The notes beneath the pieces are model-generated. The model was not told the origin of the DNA, did no database searches, and saw nothing but the letters and a program-made list of their open reading frames with translations. Both the position numbers and the translations under genes were made by a program. A stretch of DNA of 17,847 nt from an uncultured bacterium (GTDB lineage: Bacteria > Bacillota > Clostridia > Lachnospirales > Lachnospiraceae): assembly GCA_905215405.1 (NCBI GenBank), contig CAJMQE010000079.1, forward strand, positions 1-17,847, given 5' to 3'. Below are positions 6,242 to 13,975 of the stretch, piece by piece. The stretch's first letter is position 1. The number at the start of each line of letters is the position of its first letter.

Positions 6242-7939
6242 CTACTGATTGGTCTCGATAAAACCGATGAACCATCCGCTGATATCCTGATCATTGATAC
6301 GTCCGGTTCCCGTCTTTCCATAGAGACGAAAATCATTATCAGTGTAGAGTAAAAGGGCATCTTTGATGGCTTGCTTATTGGCAGAAGAAGTGTTTTTGTC
6401 ACTTTCATAAAGAGTGCTCAGCAGTTGCACTTGTTCCATAGGAGATATTTTTAGAGAGGATTCCATCCAACAGGTCGTTTTCGCTGATATATCCTGATTG
6501 CCATAATGAATGGATTGTAGATAGGATTGTACTATTTGTTTATCAAGTGTATGATCCAAATGTTCAAAATACCAGTTTACAGAATTTTGCATGGCGGAAG
6601 TCAGATCCTGGTCCGCATTCCAGGCCACAAATGGCTGACTTGATCCATCCCAGGCAAGCGAAGAATCAGCAGGTGTGATCAGACCATTTTCCAGAGCCAT
6701 AAGCCCCTCATAGATTTTATAAGTAGAATCAGGAGAAATACGGGTAAATGCCTGTTTCTCATTGTATATATGGTAACCATCAGAGATCGGATCATATAGG
6801 ACAAAACTGCCGGAATAGTTTTGAAAATAATTAGAAAGATCTATGTTTGTTAGATCGATGTCAGCAGTTGAAATTGAATAGTAGTCTCGCTCTCTGCCAT
6901 AGGTGGATAGAATTGGGGACAAACTGATAAAAAGAATTGCTATAAGTGTATAAACAAAGACTTCTGTCATTTTTCGTTTGCGTGTAGCAGGCCTGTAGGA
7001 TGCAATATTTATAATTCTTTTTTTCATCTGTGTCATATTTCCACTAAGGCCACTGACATAGCTAAAGGGAGACAGGGAAATTTTCTCTGCATAGTTTAAC
7101 AGGGTGTGTCCGTAGGTCATATAATCAGATGGAGAGCATTTTTGAAGTACAGCAGAATCACAGGCCAGTTCCCGGTCAGTACGCATCAGCTTTAATACAT
7201 ACCAGACAACTGGATTGAACCAGTACACAATACCAATCAGATTCATGAACAGATTGATAATGGAATCTCGATAATGGCAGTGTTGCAGCTCATGAAGCAG
7301 AATAAAATGCAGTTCTGTCTGAACTTTATTTTCTTTGCAGGAGATAACTAAATTAAGTGGAAGATAGATACCAGGATGAAAAATGCCTGTTGTAATAGGT
7401 GATTTCAGATACGGCGTACTATAGATCGGTATTGTTTTGTGTATGCCAAGGTCATGCTGACAGTTTTGATAGATAGCCAGGACAGTTTCATTTTCCAATG
7501 GAAGAGCAGCATGCCTCAGACTGCATAGACGTCGAAATGAATGCAAGAACATGGATATCATGACAGCAATACCACCGGTCCATAAAAGAAGTAGTAGAAA
7601 ACCAGGAAGGAAAGCAGAATTTTGGCTGACTGAAACAGTAAAATCATTTGTCAGGGCAAAGACAGATGTCGTATCAGTAGACAGATCAGAAGAAGTTAGC
7701 AGTGCAGAAGGTATACTATCGGTCTGAAAAATATGCCAGAGGGAGAGAAAATGAAATAAAGTGGGAATACGAAAAGGAAGCAGAGGTACTATCATTAGAA
7801 AAAGCAGAGGAAGCCAGAGCATATACTGCGTTCGCGCTGACAGACAGTTTCGTAAAAGATATCGGATACATAGCATACAACCGATCAGACATATTATTAC
7901 CATATTACAGAGAAAAAAACGAATAGCAAATGAAATCAT
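6242..7939 (-). CDS. blaR1: BlaR1-type beta-lactam sensor/protease, C-terminus cut by TAG
   Basis: Membrane sensor that, in the known family, is acylated by beta-lactams outside the cell and then activates a cytosolic zinc-protease domain, leading to cleavage of BlaI. The ATG at 7939 follows GGAGG (7948-7952) and lies one base after the blaI stop. A TTG 51 bases earlier is less likely because it would overlap blaI without a suitable site. As encoded it has 565 residues. Membrane segments lie near 2-24, 38-58, 110-132 and 326-345. The M56 domain has HELQH (216-220) and RELACD (256-261). The extracellular sensor has all class D-type motifs: STYK (405-408), SVN (453-455), YGN (479-481) and KTG (542-544). 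Translation stops at TAG just after the KTG strand, losing 35 residues, so sensing may be impaired. The genes converge on the lipoprotein gene. Confidence 0.88.
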   Translation of the reverse strand: MISFAIRFFLCNMVIICLIGCMLCIRYLLRNCLSARTQYMLWLPLLFLMIVPLLPFRIPTLFHFLSLWHIFQTDSIPSALLTSSDLSTDTTSVFALTNDFTVSVSQNSAFLPGFLLLLLWTGGIAVMISMFLHSFRRLCSLRHAALPLENETVLAIYQNCQHDLGIHKTIPIYSTPYLKSPITTGIFHPGIYLPLNLVISCKENKVQTELHFILLHELQHCHYRDSIINLFMNLIGIVYWFNPVVWYVLKLMRTDRELACDSAVLQKCSPSDYMTYGHTLLNYAEKISLSPFSYVSGLSGNMTQMKKRIINIASYRPATRKRKMTEVFVYTLIAILFISLSPILSTYGRERDYYSISTADIDLTNIDLSNYFQNYSGSFVLYDPISDGYHIYNEKQAFTRISPDSTYKIYEGLMALENGLITPADSSLAWDGSSQPFVAWNADQDLTSAMQNSVNWYFEHLDHTLDKQIVQSYLQSIHYGNQDISAKTTCWMESSLKISPMEQVQLLSTLYESDKNTSSANKQAIKDALLLYTDNDFRLYGKTGTGRINDQDISGWFIGFIETNQ

Positions 7940-7940
7940 A

Positions 7941-8321
7941 TTATTTTCCTCCGTTCTCCTTTTGATTGAGCAGATTACGTAGATCTGCAATATCGTTTTC
8001 TGTCAGGGCGTCATTATCCAGGTAGGCAGAAAGCATGTTGCCAATATTGCCGTTGTAGAACCGCTTGAGAAATGAGTTACTTTCCTGACTGATATATTCG
8101 TTTTCCTGGACAAGAGGAGTATAGATGAATACACGGCTTTTTTTCTGGTGGGAAAGGGCACCTTTGTCGACCAGACGTTTAATTAATGTCTGAATTGTCT
8201 TGGGACTCCAGCTGGTCGTCTGTGTCAGCTTTGCTGTAATTTCATTGGTACTGATCGGCGCATATTTCCATACCAGTTTCATCACTTCATATTCAGCTTC
8301 TGTAATCTGTGGTAATGTCAT
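7941..8321 (-). CDS. blaI: BlaI/MecI/CopY-family transcriptional repressor
   Basis: A 126-residue DNA-binding repressor, the usual family length. The N-terminal winged helix spans about 5-70; SPKTIQTLIKRLVDKG (39-54) is the typical recognition helix and turn. The C-terminal dimerisation part (80-120) contains the family's SFLKRFYNG segment. I chose the ATG at 8321 because AGGAGG (8329-8334) is seven bases upstream; a TTG immediately before it (8324) would be only four bases away. The stop is one base before the blaR1 start, so the two are translationally coupled. An operator of the kind this family binds lies at 8346-8357, at its own transcription start, and another before the lipoprotein gene, which predicts autoregulation. 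At the position where staphylococcal BlaI is cut (Asn-Phe) it appears to have Ala-Tyr (99-100). Confidence 0.93.
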   Translation of the reverse strand: MTLPQITEAEYEVMKLVWKYAPISTNEITAKLTQTTSWSPKTIQTLIKRLVDKGALSHQKKSRVFIYTPLVQENEYISQESNSFLKRFYNGNIGNMLSAYLDNDALTENDIADLRNLLNQKENGGK

Positions 8322-8345
8322 CAAAGAACCTCCTGTTTCCCTATC

Positions 8346-8357
8346 TTACATTTGTAA
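8346..8357. promoter_or_regulatory. BlaI-type operator of blaI-blaR1
   Basis: On the + strand this reads TTACATTTGTAA, and on the - strand TTACAAATGTAA followed by GAT, a TACAnnTGTA dyad shared with 4641-4655. It lies just downstream of the blaI -10 box, at about +1 to +12, where a bound repressor would block initiation. It implies that BlaI represses its own operon. Confidence 0.78.
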
Positions 8358-8364
8358 TAAAAAC

Positions 8365-8394
8365 AGTATAGAACAGTGTAAGCAGACTGTCAAT
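8365..8394 (-). promoter_or_regulatory. Promoter of blaI-blaR1
   Basis: On the - strand, TTGACA (8394-8389) and TATACT (8370-8365) are separated by 18 bases, a good sigma-A promoter. Transcription should begin near 8358, inside the operator and 37 bases before the blaI start codon. TAAGAT at 8348-8343 could serve as an alternative -10 but has no good -35. Confidence 0.7.
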
Positions 8395-8504
8395 CTGGCC
8401 GATATATAGAGTATGGAACAGCGTATATTAATAGAAAGTATTGATATAGAAGCAATACGTTTACAAAGAAAAAACTGCATGAAAGTGTGACTTGCTCTTT
8501 TTTG

Positions 8505-8510
8505 TATAAT
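8505..8510 (+). promoter_or_regulatory. Candidate -10 box for the Big2-domain gene
   Basis: A perfect TATAAT, 74 bases before the start codon. The -35 region at 17-base spacing (8482-8487) is weak, so support is moderate. It is the only good candidate in the stretch between blaI and the gene at 8584. Upstream at 8438-8458, GTATTG and CAATAC form a small AT-rich dyad of unknown meaning. Confidence 0.45.
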
Positions 8511-8583
8511 AGACTAAAATATTCATAAGTATGCGTATAAAACAAAGAGATTAATAAAGGGTACATCAGGGAGGATCGTTCTT

Positions 8584-9690
8584 ATGGCACAGAAGAATAA
8601 GAGGAAAAATAATAAACGAAGAGTAAAGATTAAACCAGTACCAGTTGCTATTCTGGCAGCAGTCATACTTGCTGCGGCAGGGGTAACGGTATCTGCAGTT
8701 TCATCCAGAAATAAAGGGGAAGAGGAGACAACAGTAAATGTCAATGTATCTCAGCTTCCAAGAGAAACACAGGATTCAACCAGGGAAACAGTGATGACAA
8801 CGGTGGATATTGACCTTGAAAGCTGCAGTATTCCGGTTGGAACAACACTGATGGCAACAGCAACGGTAACACCAGCGGACACAGAAGATGCATTGGTCTG
8901 GACAACAGGAGATCCAAGCATTCTTACTGTGGATGAAAATGGATTTGTTACAGTAACAGGCGTTGGAACTACAACGCTGACCGCTACAGTAGGAACAGTT
9001 TCCGATGGTATTATCATTGAGGGAATCGAAAGTTATGATTCCACATCTGTAAATAATCTGCCAAAATTCGATCCTGCATCTTATACAGCAGGACTTGGAG
9101 CTGGTTCAAGCAGCAGTTCGGGCAGAACAGGTTCAGGTAGCAGTTCAGGTTACAGTTCAGGTGGCAGCGGCAGCTCTTCATCAGGTGGAAACTCAGTTGA
9201 TTTTTCTGGAACAGGAAATAATACAGTAGATGAGAATGACAATGATGATAACGGTGGTGGCAACGACTCTGATTACAGCGGTGGAGGAAGTTCCGATAAT
9301 AATGGAGGCGGTAACTCAGGTAGCTCTGACAATGGCGGCGGAAGCAGCGATTATAGTGGGGCACAGAGCACGGATCTCTATGGCTCACTGGAATCATTAG
9401 GCTATGAACATAAGTATTCCAATGTTTTTGTATATCAGGAAGGAGATACTTATTGTGGCGAAATTATAATACAGAGTAATCTGGCTATAATATATATTAA
9501 GCAGAGAACATCCGGATTTGACGCAAAGATTATGTCTGTCTTATCGGAAATGGTACCGGATTCGGCAGAACAGGTCTGGAACAATTATCTTTCTGCTGGT
9601 TCAGACAGAACATTTACGGTAGATGGCAGAAAAGTCAGAATTGTGACGGCTCTCAAGGGTGGTCACTCACAAATTGTAATATACAATTAA
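8584..9690 (+). CDS. Membrane-anchored protein with Big2-type Ig-like domain and Ser/Gly-rich linker
   Basis: A 368-residue surface protein. GGGAGG (8569-8574) precedes the ATG by nine bases. A very basic N-terminus (residues 1-17) leads into one membrane helix (about 20-40) with no lipobox or clear cleavage site, so it is probably a type II anchored protein with its C-terminus outside. Residues about 72-148 form a bacterial Ig-like (Big2) domain: IPVGTTLMATATVTP, then VWTTGDPSILTVDENG, then GTTTLTATVG. Residues about 172-260 are a Ser/Gly/Asn/Asp-rich flexible spacer. Residues 262-368 form a compact domain that I do not recognise, with VYQEGDTYCGEIII and an ending rich in beta-strand residues. 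Big2 domains are common in adhesins and envelope proteins. It has its own promoter and is separated from the following operon by another promoter. The function of the terminal domain is unknown. Confidence 0.8.
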   Translation: MAQKNKRKNNKRRVKIKPVPVAILAAVILAAAGVTVSAVSSRNKGEEETTVNVNVSQLPRETQDSTRETVMTTVDIDLESCSIPVGTTLMATATVTPADTEDALVWTTGDPSILTVDENGFVTVTGVGTTTLTATVGTVSDGIIIEGIESYDSTSVNNLPKFDPASYTAGLGAGSSSSSGRTGSGSSSGYSSGGSGSSSSGGNSVDFSGTGNNTVDENDNDDNGGGNDSDYSGGGSSDNNGGGNSGSSDNGGGSSDYSGAQSTDLYGSLESLGYEHKYSNVFVYQEGDTYCGEIIIQSNLAIIYIKQRTSGFDAKIMSVLSEMVPDSAEQVWNNYLSAGSDRTFTVDGRKVRIVTALKGGHSQIVIYN

Positions 9691-9699
9691 AAAAATCTG

Positions 9700-9708
9700 T
9701 GATATAAT
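9700..9708 (+). promoter_or_regulatory. Extended -10 promoter for the cda operon
   Basis: TGA followed by TATAAT is a TGnTATAAT extended -10 element, ten bases after the previous gene's stop and about 100 bases before the first operon gene. The matching -35 region (9680-9685) is poor and lies within an AT-rich dyad that overlaps the end of the preceding gene. Confidence 0.55.
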
Positions 9709-9724
9709 ATTTGCTGTATAAGTA

Positions 9725-9783
9725 TCTGTCATGGAAAAGTCTGCCAATGCGCTAAATGTGCGGGTTTGAGCGGATATGACGGA
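9725..9783 (+). promoter_or_regulatory. Structured 5' leader of the cda operon (candidate)
   Basis: TCTGTCAT (9725-9732) can pair with ATGACGGA (9776-9783) with one U-G pair, enclosing a second stem: CGCTAAA (9750-9756) with TTT-G-AGCG (9765-9772, one bulged G) around an eight-base loop. The fold ends 13 bases before the GAGGTGA ribosome binding site at 9796. I do not recognise a riboswitch class. The pairing is visible, but regulation is only a possibility. Confidence 0.35.
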
Positions 9784-9808
9784 TGAGTAAGCTATGAGGT
9801 GAAAACTA

Positions 9809-10210
9809 TTGTTAAATGAAAATAAAGTCAAAATGATGACCAAAATGGCTATTTATGAAAAGCATGATGGAGATTCTATGCGCAGAAAGGCCAAGTACTA
9901 TAAAGGGGATTATGTGACCCTTGGAATTCTGAAAACCATGATTTCTATCACGTTTGCATTTATTGTGTTGGTTATTCTTTTTGCAGTCTGCCAAGCGGAC
10001 TGGCTTATCGCAAATATTAATAGTCTCGATTATGTCGCCATGGGAAAGACAGTGGCTGTCAGCTATGTTGTGTTTCTGATCGTATTCGCAGTAATTGCGG
10101 GAATTGTTTATTCTAAAAAATATGACAGTTCAAGAAAAGGCATGAAGAGATTTTTCTCACGTCTCAACAAACTGGAACGGTTTTACGACGGACGTAAGAA
10201 AAGAAGTTAG
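9809..10210 (+). CDS. Small membrane protein of the cda operon, unknown function
   Basis: A 133-residue protein with two membrane helices (about 38-60 and 80-101), a basic N-terminal cytosolic part and a basic C-terminal tail ending in RKKRS. The start is TTG at 9809, supported by GAGGTGA (9796-9802) six bases upstream; the next ATG codons (from 9833) have no ribosome binding site. It begins the probable operon that continues, 20 bases later, with a larger membrane protein and then cdaA and cdaR. I recognise no domain. Its place suggests a link to c-di-AMP synthesis or envelope control, but that is inference from position only. Confidence 0.75.
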   Translation: MLNENKVKMMTKMAIYEKHDGDSMRRKAKYYKGDYVTLGILKTMISITFAFIVLVILFAVCQADWLIANINSLDYVAMGKTVAVSYVVFLIVFAVIAGIVYSKKYDSSRKGMKRFFSRLNKLERFYDGRKKRS

Positions 10211-10230
10211 AATATGGAGGATATCACTGC

Positions 10231-11295
10231 ATGGTTGCATTGTTAGAACTGAAAGAAAAGTTTAAGAAGATTTTTAATAAATATGATATATATATGATTC
10301 CAGGAATGAAGTTCATTGTGGCGCTGGTCGCATTGCTGATGCTGAACGCCAGTATTGGTTATATGTCCAGACTGAAGAACCCTCTGATTGCGGTAGCTGT
10401 TGCAATTCTGTGTGCGTTTCTTCCAAATGGAGCTACAATTATATTCCTGTCCATTTTCATGATTGCACATTTATATGCAATATCTGCAGAACTTGCAATC
10501 GTTACACTTTGTCTGTTTATACTGATGTATCTGTTATATTTCAGATTTACACCTAAGTCAGGCAATATTTTGATCATTACTGCAATTCTTTGCTGGCTGA
10601 AAATGCCATATCTGGTACCAGTTGCAATAGGTCTGACGGGAGGACTGTTATCTATTATACCCGTTAGTTTCGGAATTATGGCATTTTATATAGTAAAAAC
10701 TGCAAGTGAATTTGAAACGGCAATTTCTAATCAGACTGTATCGAATGGAGTACAGAAATTCTCCTTTATCATTGACAGTCTGATCAATAATAAGGAAATG
10801 TTGATCTGTATCGCAGCTGTTGCGGTCACGATCATCGTTGTATATCTGATTCGCAGACTTTCTGTTGAAAATGCATGGCTGATTGCTATTCTTGCAGGTG
10901 CAGTCGTACAGTTCGTGATTCTTGTAGTAGGCAATCTCCTGTTCACTGTAAAAATGAATATGCTCTTTGCAGTGATTGGAACAGTACTTGCTGTTATTAT
11001 AGGATATCTTTTACAGATTCTGTTCTTTAGCGTGGATTATAAGAGAACGGAAATCGTGCAGTATGAAGATGATGAATATTACTATTATGTAAAAGCAGTT
11101 CCAAAGCTTGTCGTTGTAAATGAAGATCTGAAAGTAAAAAGAATCAATGCACAGAAGGCAAGAAAAACAGATAATATTAAGAAATCAAGAAGAAAAGCAA
11201 ATGAAAGCGACAATGCTTCACAGGAAACTGGGGAAGATGAGATTACATTTGTGGACAATTTGAATCTGAATGAAAATGAGAGTGGAAAATTCTAG
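10231..11295 (+). CDS. Polytopic membrane protein of the cda operon, unknown function
   Basis: A 354-residue integral membrane protein with roughly nine hydrophobic segments between residues 25 and 270. A cytosolic, highly charged tail follows (about 272-354), with an acidic-aromatic patch YEDDEYYYYVKAVPK then Lys/Arg-rich and Glu/Asn-rich sequence. GGAGG (10216-10220) precedes the ATG by ten bases. It follows the small membrane protein by 20 bases, and cdaA begins 173 bases later. It has no ATP-binding or recognisable transporter motif. The conserved-looking tail could be a contact for CdaA or another cytosolic partner. Alternatives are an uncharacterised transporter or a scaffold for envelope enzymes. 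I cannot assign a function. Confidence 0.75.
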   Translation: MVALLELKEKFKKIFNKYDIYMIPGMKFIVALVALLMLNASIGYMSRLKNPLIAVAVAILCAFLPNGATIIFLSIFMIAHLYAISAELAIVTLCLFILMYLLYFRFTPKSGNILIITAILCWLKMPYLVPVAIGLTGGLLSIIPVSFGIMAFYIVKTASEFETAISNQTVSNGVQKFSFIIDSLINNKEMLICIAAVAVTIIVVYLIRRLSVENAWLIAILAGAVVQFVILVVGNLLFTVKMNMLFAVIGTVLAVIIGYLLQILFFSVDYKRTEIVQYEDDEYYYYVKAVPKLVVVNEDLKVKRINAQKARKTDNIKKSRRKANESDNASQETGEDEITFVDNLNLNENESGKF

Positions 11296-11468
11296 GATAT
11301 TTTCACGACATGTCATATTGTTCGGAGTTGTAACATAGAATTAAATGTTGTACATTTGGAATGAAAGGAAGCGCAGTTGTATTTTTATTTAGATAAATAC
11401 TGCAAGGTCAATCGTTCCAAAATCATTTATAAGAGAGTTAGTATTAAGATTAGAAGGGAAGTGAGGGT

Positions 11469-12347
11469 ATGTCAGCTATTAATAATTTTCTACAGAATTA
11501 CCTGTCGAAGATCTATATTCCTTCAATATCCTGGACCGATATAATTGAAATCGTTATTCTGGCATTCATTATTTATAATGTGCTGGTATGGATCAAAGAC
11601 ACCAGAGCCTGGGCGTTATTAAAGGGCATCATTGTGATAGCGGGATTTACCCTTTTCGCAGTGATCTTAAATTTGCGGACAATCCTGTGGCTGGTCAGCA
11701 AGACAATCAATGTTGGTATTATTGCATTTGTTATTATATTTCAGCCGGAACTCAGAAGGGCACTGGAACAGCTTGGTCGTAAAAGGCTGTTTACAGGAAT
11801 CTTCAGTTTTGATGATACAAATAAAGGGGAAAGATTTAGTAACAAGACAATTAATGAGCTGGTGAAGGCAACATTTGAACTGGCAAAGGATAAAACAGGA
11901 GCGTTGATCGTACTGGAACAGGATATGTTCCTGCAGGATTATGAAAAGACAGGAATCAGTATTGATGCGGTGGTAACAAGCCAGCTTCTGATCAATATAT
12001 TTGAACATAATACACCATTACATGATGGAGCGGTCATTATCAGGGAGAACAGAGTGGCGGCAGCAACCTGTTATCTTCCACTTTCCGATAATATGCATCT
12101 GAGCAAAGCGCTTGGAACACGACATAGAGCTGGTGTCGGAATCAGTGAGGTGACAGACAGCTTTACCATTATTGTTTCAGAAGAGACCGGTTCGGTATCT
12201 GTTGCGGTAGGCGGAGAACTGATCCGGAACATAGATGGCGATACACTTCGTAACAGACTTGAATATCTGAGAAGAAAGACCGTGGATGTAAAATCATTCA
12301 AGTTATGGAAAGGAAGGGTGAAGAATGAAGGGAAAAATATTAAATAA
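11469..12347 (+). CDS. cdaA: Diadenylate cyclase CdaA (c-di-AMP synthase)
   Basis: Makes cyclic di-AMP from two ATP at the inner face of the membrane; the product controls potassium and osmolyte transport and cell wall stability in Gram-positive bacteria. It has 292 residues, close to other CdaA proteins. Three membrane helices lie within residues 22-92, followed by the DAC domain (about 105-265) with the catalytic DGA (186-188, in HDGAVII) and RHR (218-220, in GTRHRAG) motifs intact. The ATG at 11469 is preceded by AAGGGAAGTGAGGG; the exact pairing site is ambiguous but no better start is visible. The 173 bases before it contain no gene and a weak bulged hairpin (GCAGT near 11384 with ACTGC near 11400), but no convincing promoter. 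The end overlaps cdaR by 23 bases, so the two are coupled. Confidence 0.96.
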   Translation: MSAINNFLQNYLSKIYIPSISWTDIIEIVILAFIIYNVLVWIKDTRAWALLKGIIVIAGFTLFAVILNLRTILWLVSKTINVGIIAFVIIFQPELRRALEQLGRKRLFTGIFSFDDTNKGERFSNKTINELVKATFELAKDKTGALIVLEQDMFLQDYEKTGISIDAVVTSQLLINIFEHNTPLHDGAVIIRENRVAAATCYLPLSDNMHLSKALGTRHRAGVGISEVTDSFTIIVSEETGSVSVAVGGELIRNIDGDTLRNRLEYLRRKTVDVKSFKLWKGRVKNEGKNIK

Positions 12348-13638
12348 CATTGGCTTTAAAATTCTTTCCGCAGTTTGTGCCATTCTTCTATGGGGAATCA
12401 TTATCAACGTATATGATCCATCCCAAAGCGTTACGATCAGTGGCGTTACCGTTCAGCTGCAGAATGAGAGCAGCCTTTCTGACAAGGGATATACCTATGA
12501 AGTGGTTGATGGCGGAAAGATTTCGGTCTATATTAGTGGACCTGGAAGTATAGTAAGAGATATTAAGGCAACGGATATTGTTGCAACAGCTGATTTAAGC
12601 AAGGTTACAGCCTACTCTGATTATGCAGATATCGAAGTGCGTGTACAGAAAGAAGGCGTATCCGCATCCAGTATAGAAGTTACACCTAAGACAACTGCTG
12701 TGAAACTGAACATTGAAAACAGGGTTTCCCAGACATTTGATATTGAAGTAGAAACAACGGGAACACCGGCAGCAGGCTATGTGATCAGTAATACGCAGAT
12801 CTCACCAACAACAGTCAAACTGACAGGATCAGCGTCTTCAATTGAAAATGTAGCAAAGGTCAAGGCTGTTTATGACGTCAGTGGTGCAACGATGGATATT
12901 GTTGATACAGCACAGTTAAAATTGTATGACAGTGATGGAGAGGAAATTAATGACAGCAAGATTGAAATGAGTAAATCAAGTGTGGATTTCCGTGCAACAC
13001 TGCAGGAGTCAAAGACAGTTCCAATCCGTTTTGATACAACAGGCGATGTTGCAAGTGGATATTCTCTTCAGGGAATAGAATACAGCAGCACAGAAGCGGT
13101 TATAACCGGTTCAGATGAAGCACTGAAAAAGATCGATGCAATTGATATTCCAGCAAGTGTCATCGATATTACAGGGATTACATCGGATACGGTTTATAAT
13201 ATAAAGATTTCAAATTACATTCCTTCGGGAGTGCAGCTGGTAACCAGCGATACAATAACGGCAACAGCAAAGGTTTCTTCTGTTACGGAAAAAGTTGTGA
13301 CGATACCGGTTTCATCCATTACACTGAAAAATCAGCCTGATGGGTATGATGTATCATTTGGCAGTCAGAAGACAATCAATATTACAGTGACGGGACTTGA
13401 GTCAGCGTTGAGCAATGCGAACGCAGATACCGTAAAAGCAGTTCTGGATCTTTCAGGAATTGCAGAAGGAACGAGCAATGGAAATCTGACATTCTCTCTT
13501 CCTTCCGGATGTAATTTAAAGAAGAAATATGATCTGCAGGTTACGCTGACAAAGAACAATCAGAGTAGTACGACACCTTCTGAGGGGGAAACGGCCAATT
13601 CTACAAGTACGGAACCGTCCAGCTCAGCATCCAATTAA
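12325..13638 (+). CDS. cdaR: YbbR-domain protein CdaR, regulator of CdaA
   Basis: Membrane-anchored partner of CdaA, known in other Firmicutes to bind the cyclase and modulate its activity from outside the membrane. It has 437 residues. One N-terminal helix (about 8-28, containing the family signature FKILSAVCAILLWG) is followed by about four tandem YbbR beta-domains (roughly 35-125, 130-215, 220-310 and 315-410). A Ser/Thr/Asn-rich tail (411-437) is probably disordered. AGGAAGGG (12311-12318) precedes the ATG by six bases, inside the end of cdaA. In many Firmicutes glmM follows; here HPr does, 45 bases on. The repeat boundaries are estimates. Confidence 0.94.
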   Translation: MKGKILNNIGFKILSAVCAILLWGIIINVYDPSQSVTISGVTVQLQNESSLSDKGYTYEVVDGGKISVYISGPGSIVRDIKATDIVATADLSKVTAYSDYADIEVRVQKEGVSASSIEVTPKTTAVKLNIENRVSQTFDIEVETTGTPAAGYVISNTQISPTTVKLTGSASSIENVAKVKAVYDVSGATMDIVDTAQLKLYDSDGEEINDSKIEMSKSSVDFRATLQESKTVPIRFDTTGDVASGYSLQGIEYSSTEAVITGSDEALKKIDAIDIPASVIDITGITSDTVYNIKISNYIPSGVQLVTSDTITATAKVSSVTEKVVTIPVSSITLKNQPDGYDVSFGSQKTINITVTGLESALSNANADTVKAVLDLSGIAEGTSNGNLTFSLPSGCNLKKKYDLQVTLTKNNQSSTTPSEGETANSTSTEPSSSASN

Positions 13639-13683
13639 TAGCGGCTGTTAAGATTTGTTTTGCCGGGATAATGAGGTAGAGAT

Positions 13684-13950
13684 ATGGTCAGTGAAAATGT
13701 TTTGATTGAAGCACAAAAAGGAGTTCATCTCCGGCCGGCAGGGGCACTTTGCGAGGAAGCTCAAAAGTACAAAGCTGCAATTTCAATTGAGTGCAAAGGT
13801 GGAAAAACAGCTAATGCAAAAAGTGTGTTGTCAGTGCTCGCAGCTGGGATAAAATGTGGAGATGAAGTGAAGTTCGTATGTGATGGGGAAGATGAACAGG
13901 AAGCCCTGTCTGCTACGATAAATGTTTTAAAGGAATCATTAAAAGATTGA
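13684..13950 (+). CDS. ptsH: HPr phosphocarrier protein
   Basis: HPr accepts phosphate from PEP-charged Enzyme I on a histidine and passes it to sugar-specific EII proteins. In Gram-positive bacteria it is also phosphorylated on a serine by HPr kinase to drive catabolite repression. The protein has 88 residues, the family length. GVHLRPAG (13-20) carries the active His15, and NAKSVLS (44-50) carries the regulatory Ser47, so both sites are present and it is not a Crh-type protein. GAGG (13673-13676) is seven bases from the ATG. It lies 45 bases after cdaR with no evident promoter, so it is probably the last gene of the cda operon. If the genome has another ptsH, this may be a paralogue. No PTS genes are adjacent. 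Confidence 0.92.
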   Translation: MVSENVLIEAQKGVHLRPAGALCEEAQKYKAAISIECKGGKTANAKSVLSVLAAGIKCGDEVKFVCDGEDEQEALSATINVLKESLKD

Positions 13951-13975
13951 TTTCAGAGAAAAGAAGTATTATAAT
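13947..13975 (+). promoter_or_regulatory. Promoter of the phosphoglucomutase gene
   Basis: TTGATT (13947-13952) and TATAAT (13970-13975) have exactly 17 bases between them. The -35 box overlaps the stop codon of the HPr gene. This predicts strong independent expression of the mutase, in keeping with its more regular codon choice compared with the upstream genes. Confidence 0.75.

Noticed and set aside
7940..7990. A longer BlaR1 starting at the TTG at 7990
   Set aside because: It would overlap blaI by about 50 bases, whereas the ATG at 7939 follows GGAGG and lies one base after the blaI stop.
9014..9397. His/Cys/Tyr-rich open frame on the - strand within the Big2-domain gene
   Set aside because: Its composition is the reverse complement of the Ser/Gly-rich spacer; it has no start signal and overlaps a well supported gene.
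9672..9688. AATTGTA/TACAATT hairpin at the end of the Big2-domain gene as a terminator
   Set aside because: The stem is entirely AT-rich apart from one pair and is followed by A, not T, on the + strand. It may be coincidence of the coding sequence.
13684..13950. The HPr gene as a Crh-like regulatory paralogue
   Set aside because: His15 in GVHLRPAG is present; Crh lacks the active-site histidine.
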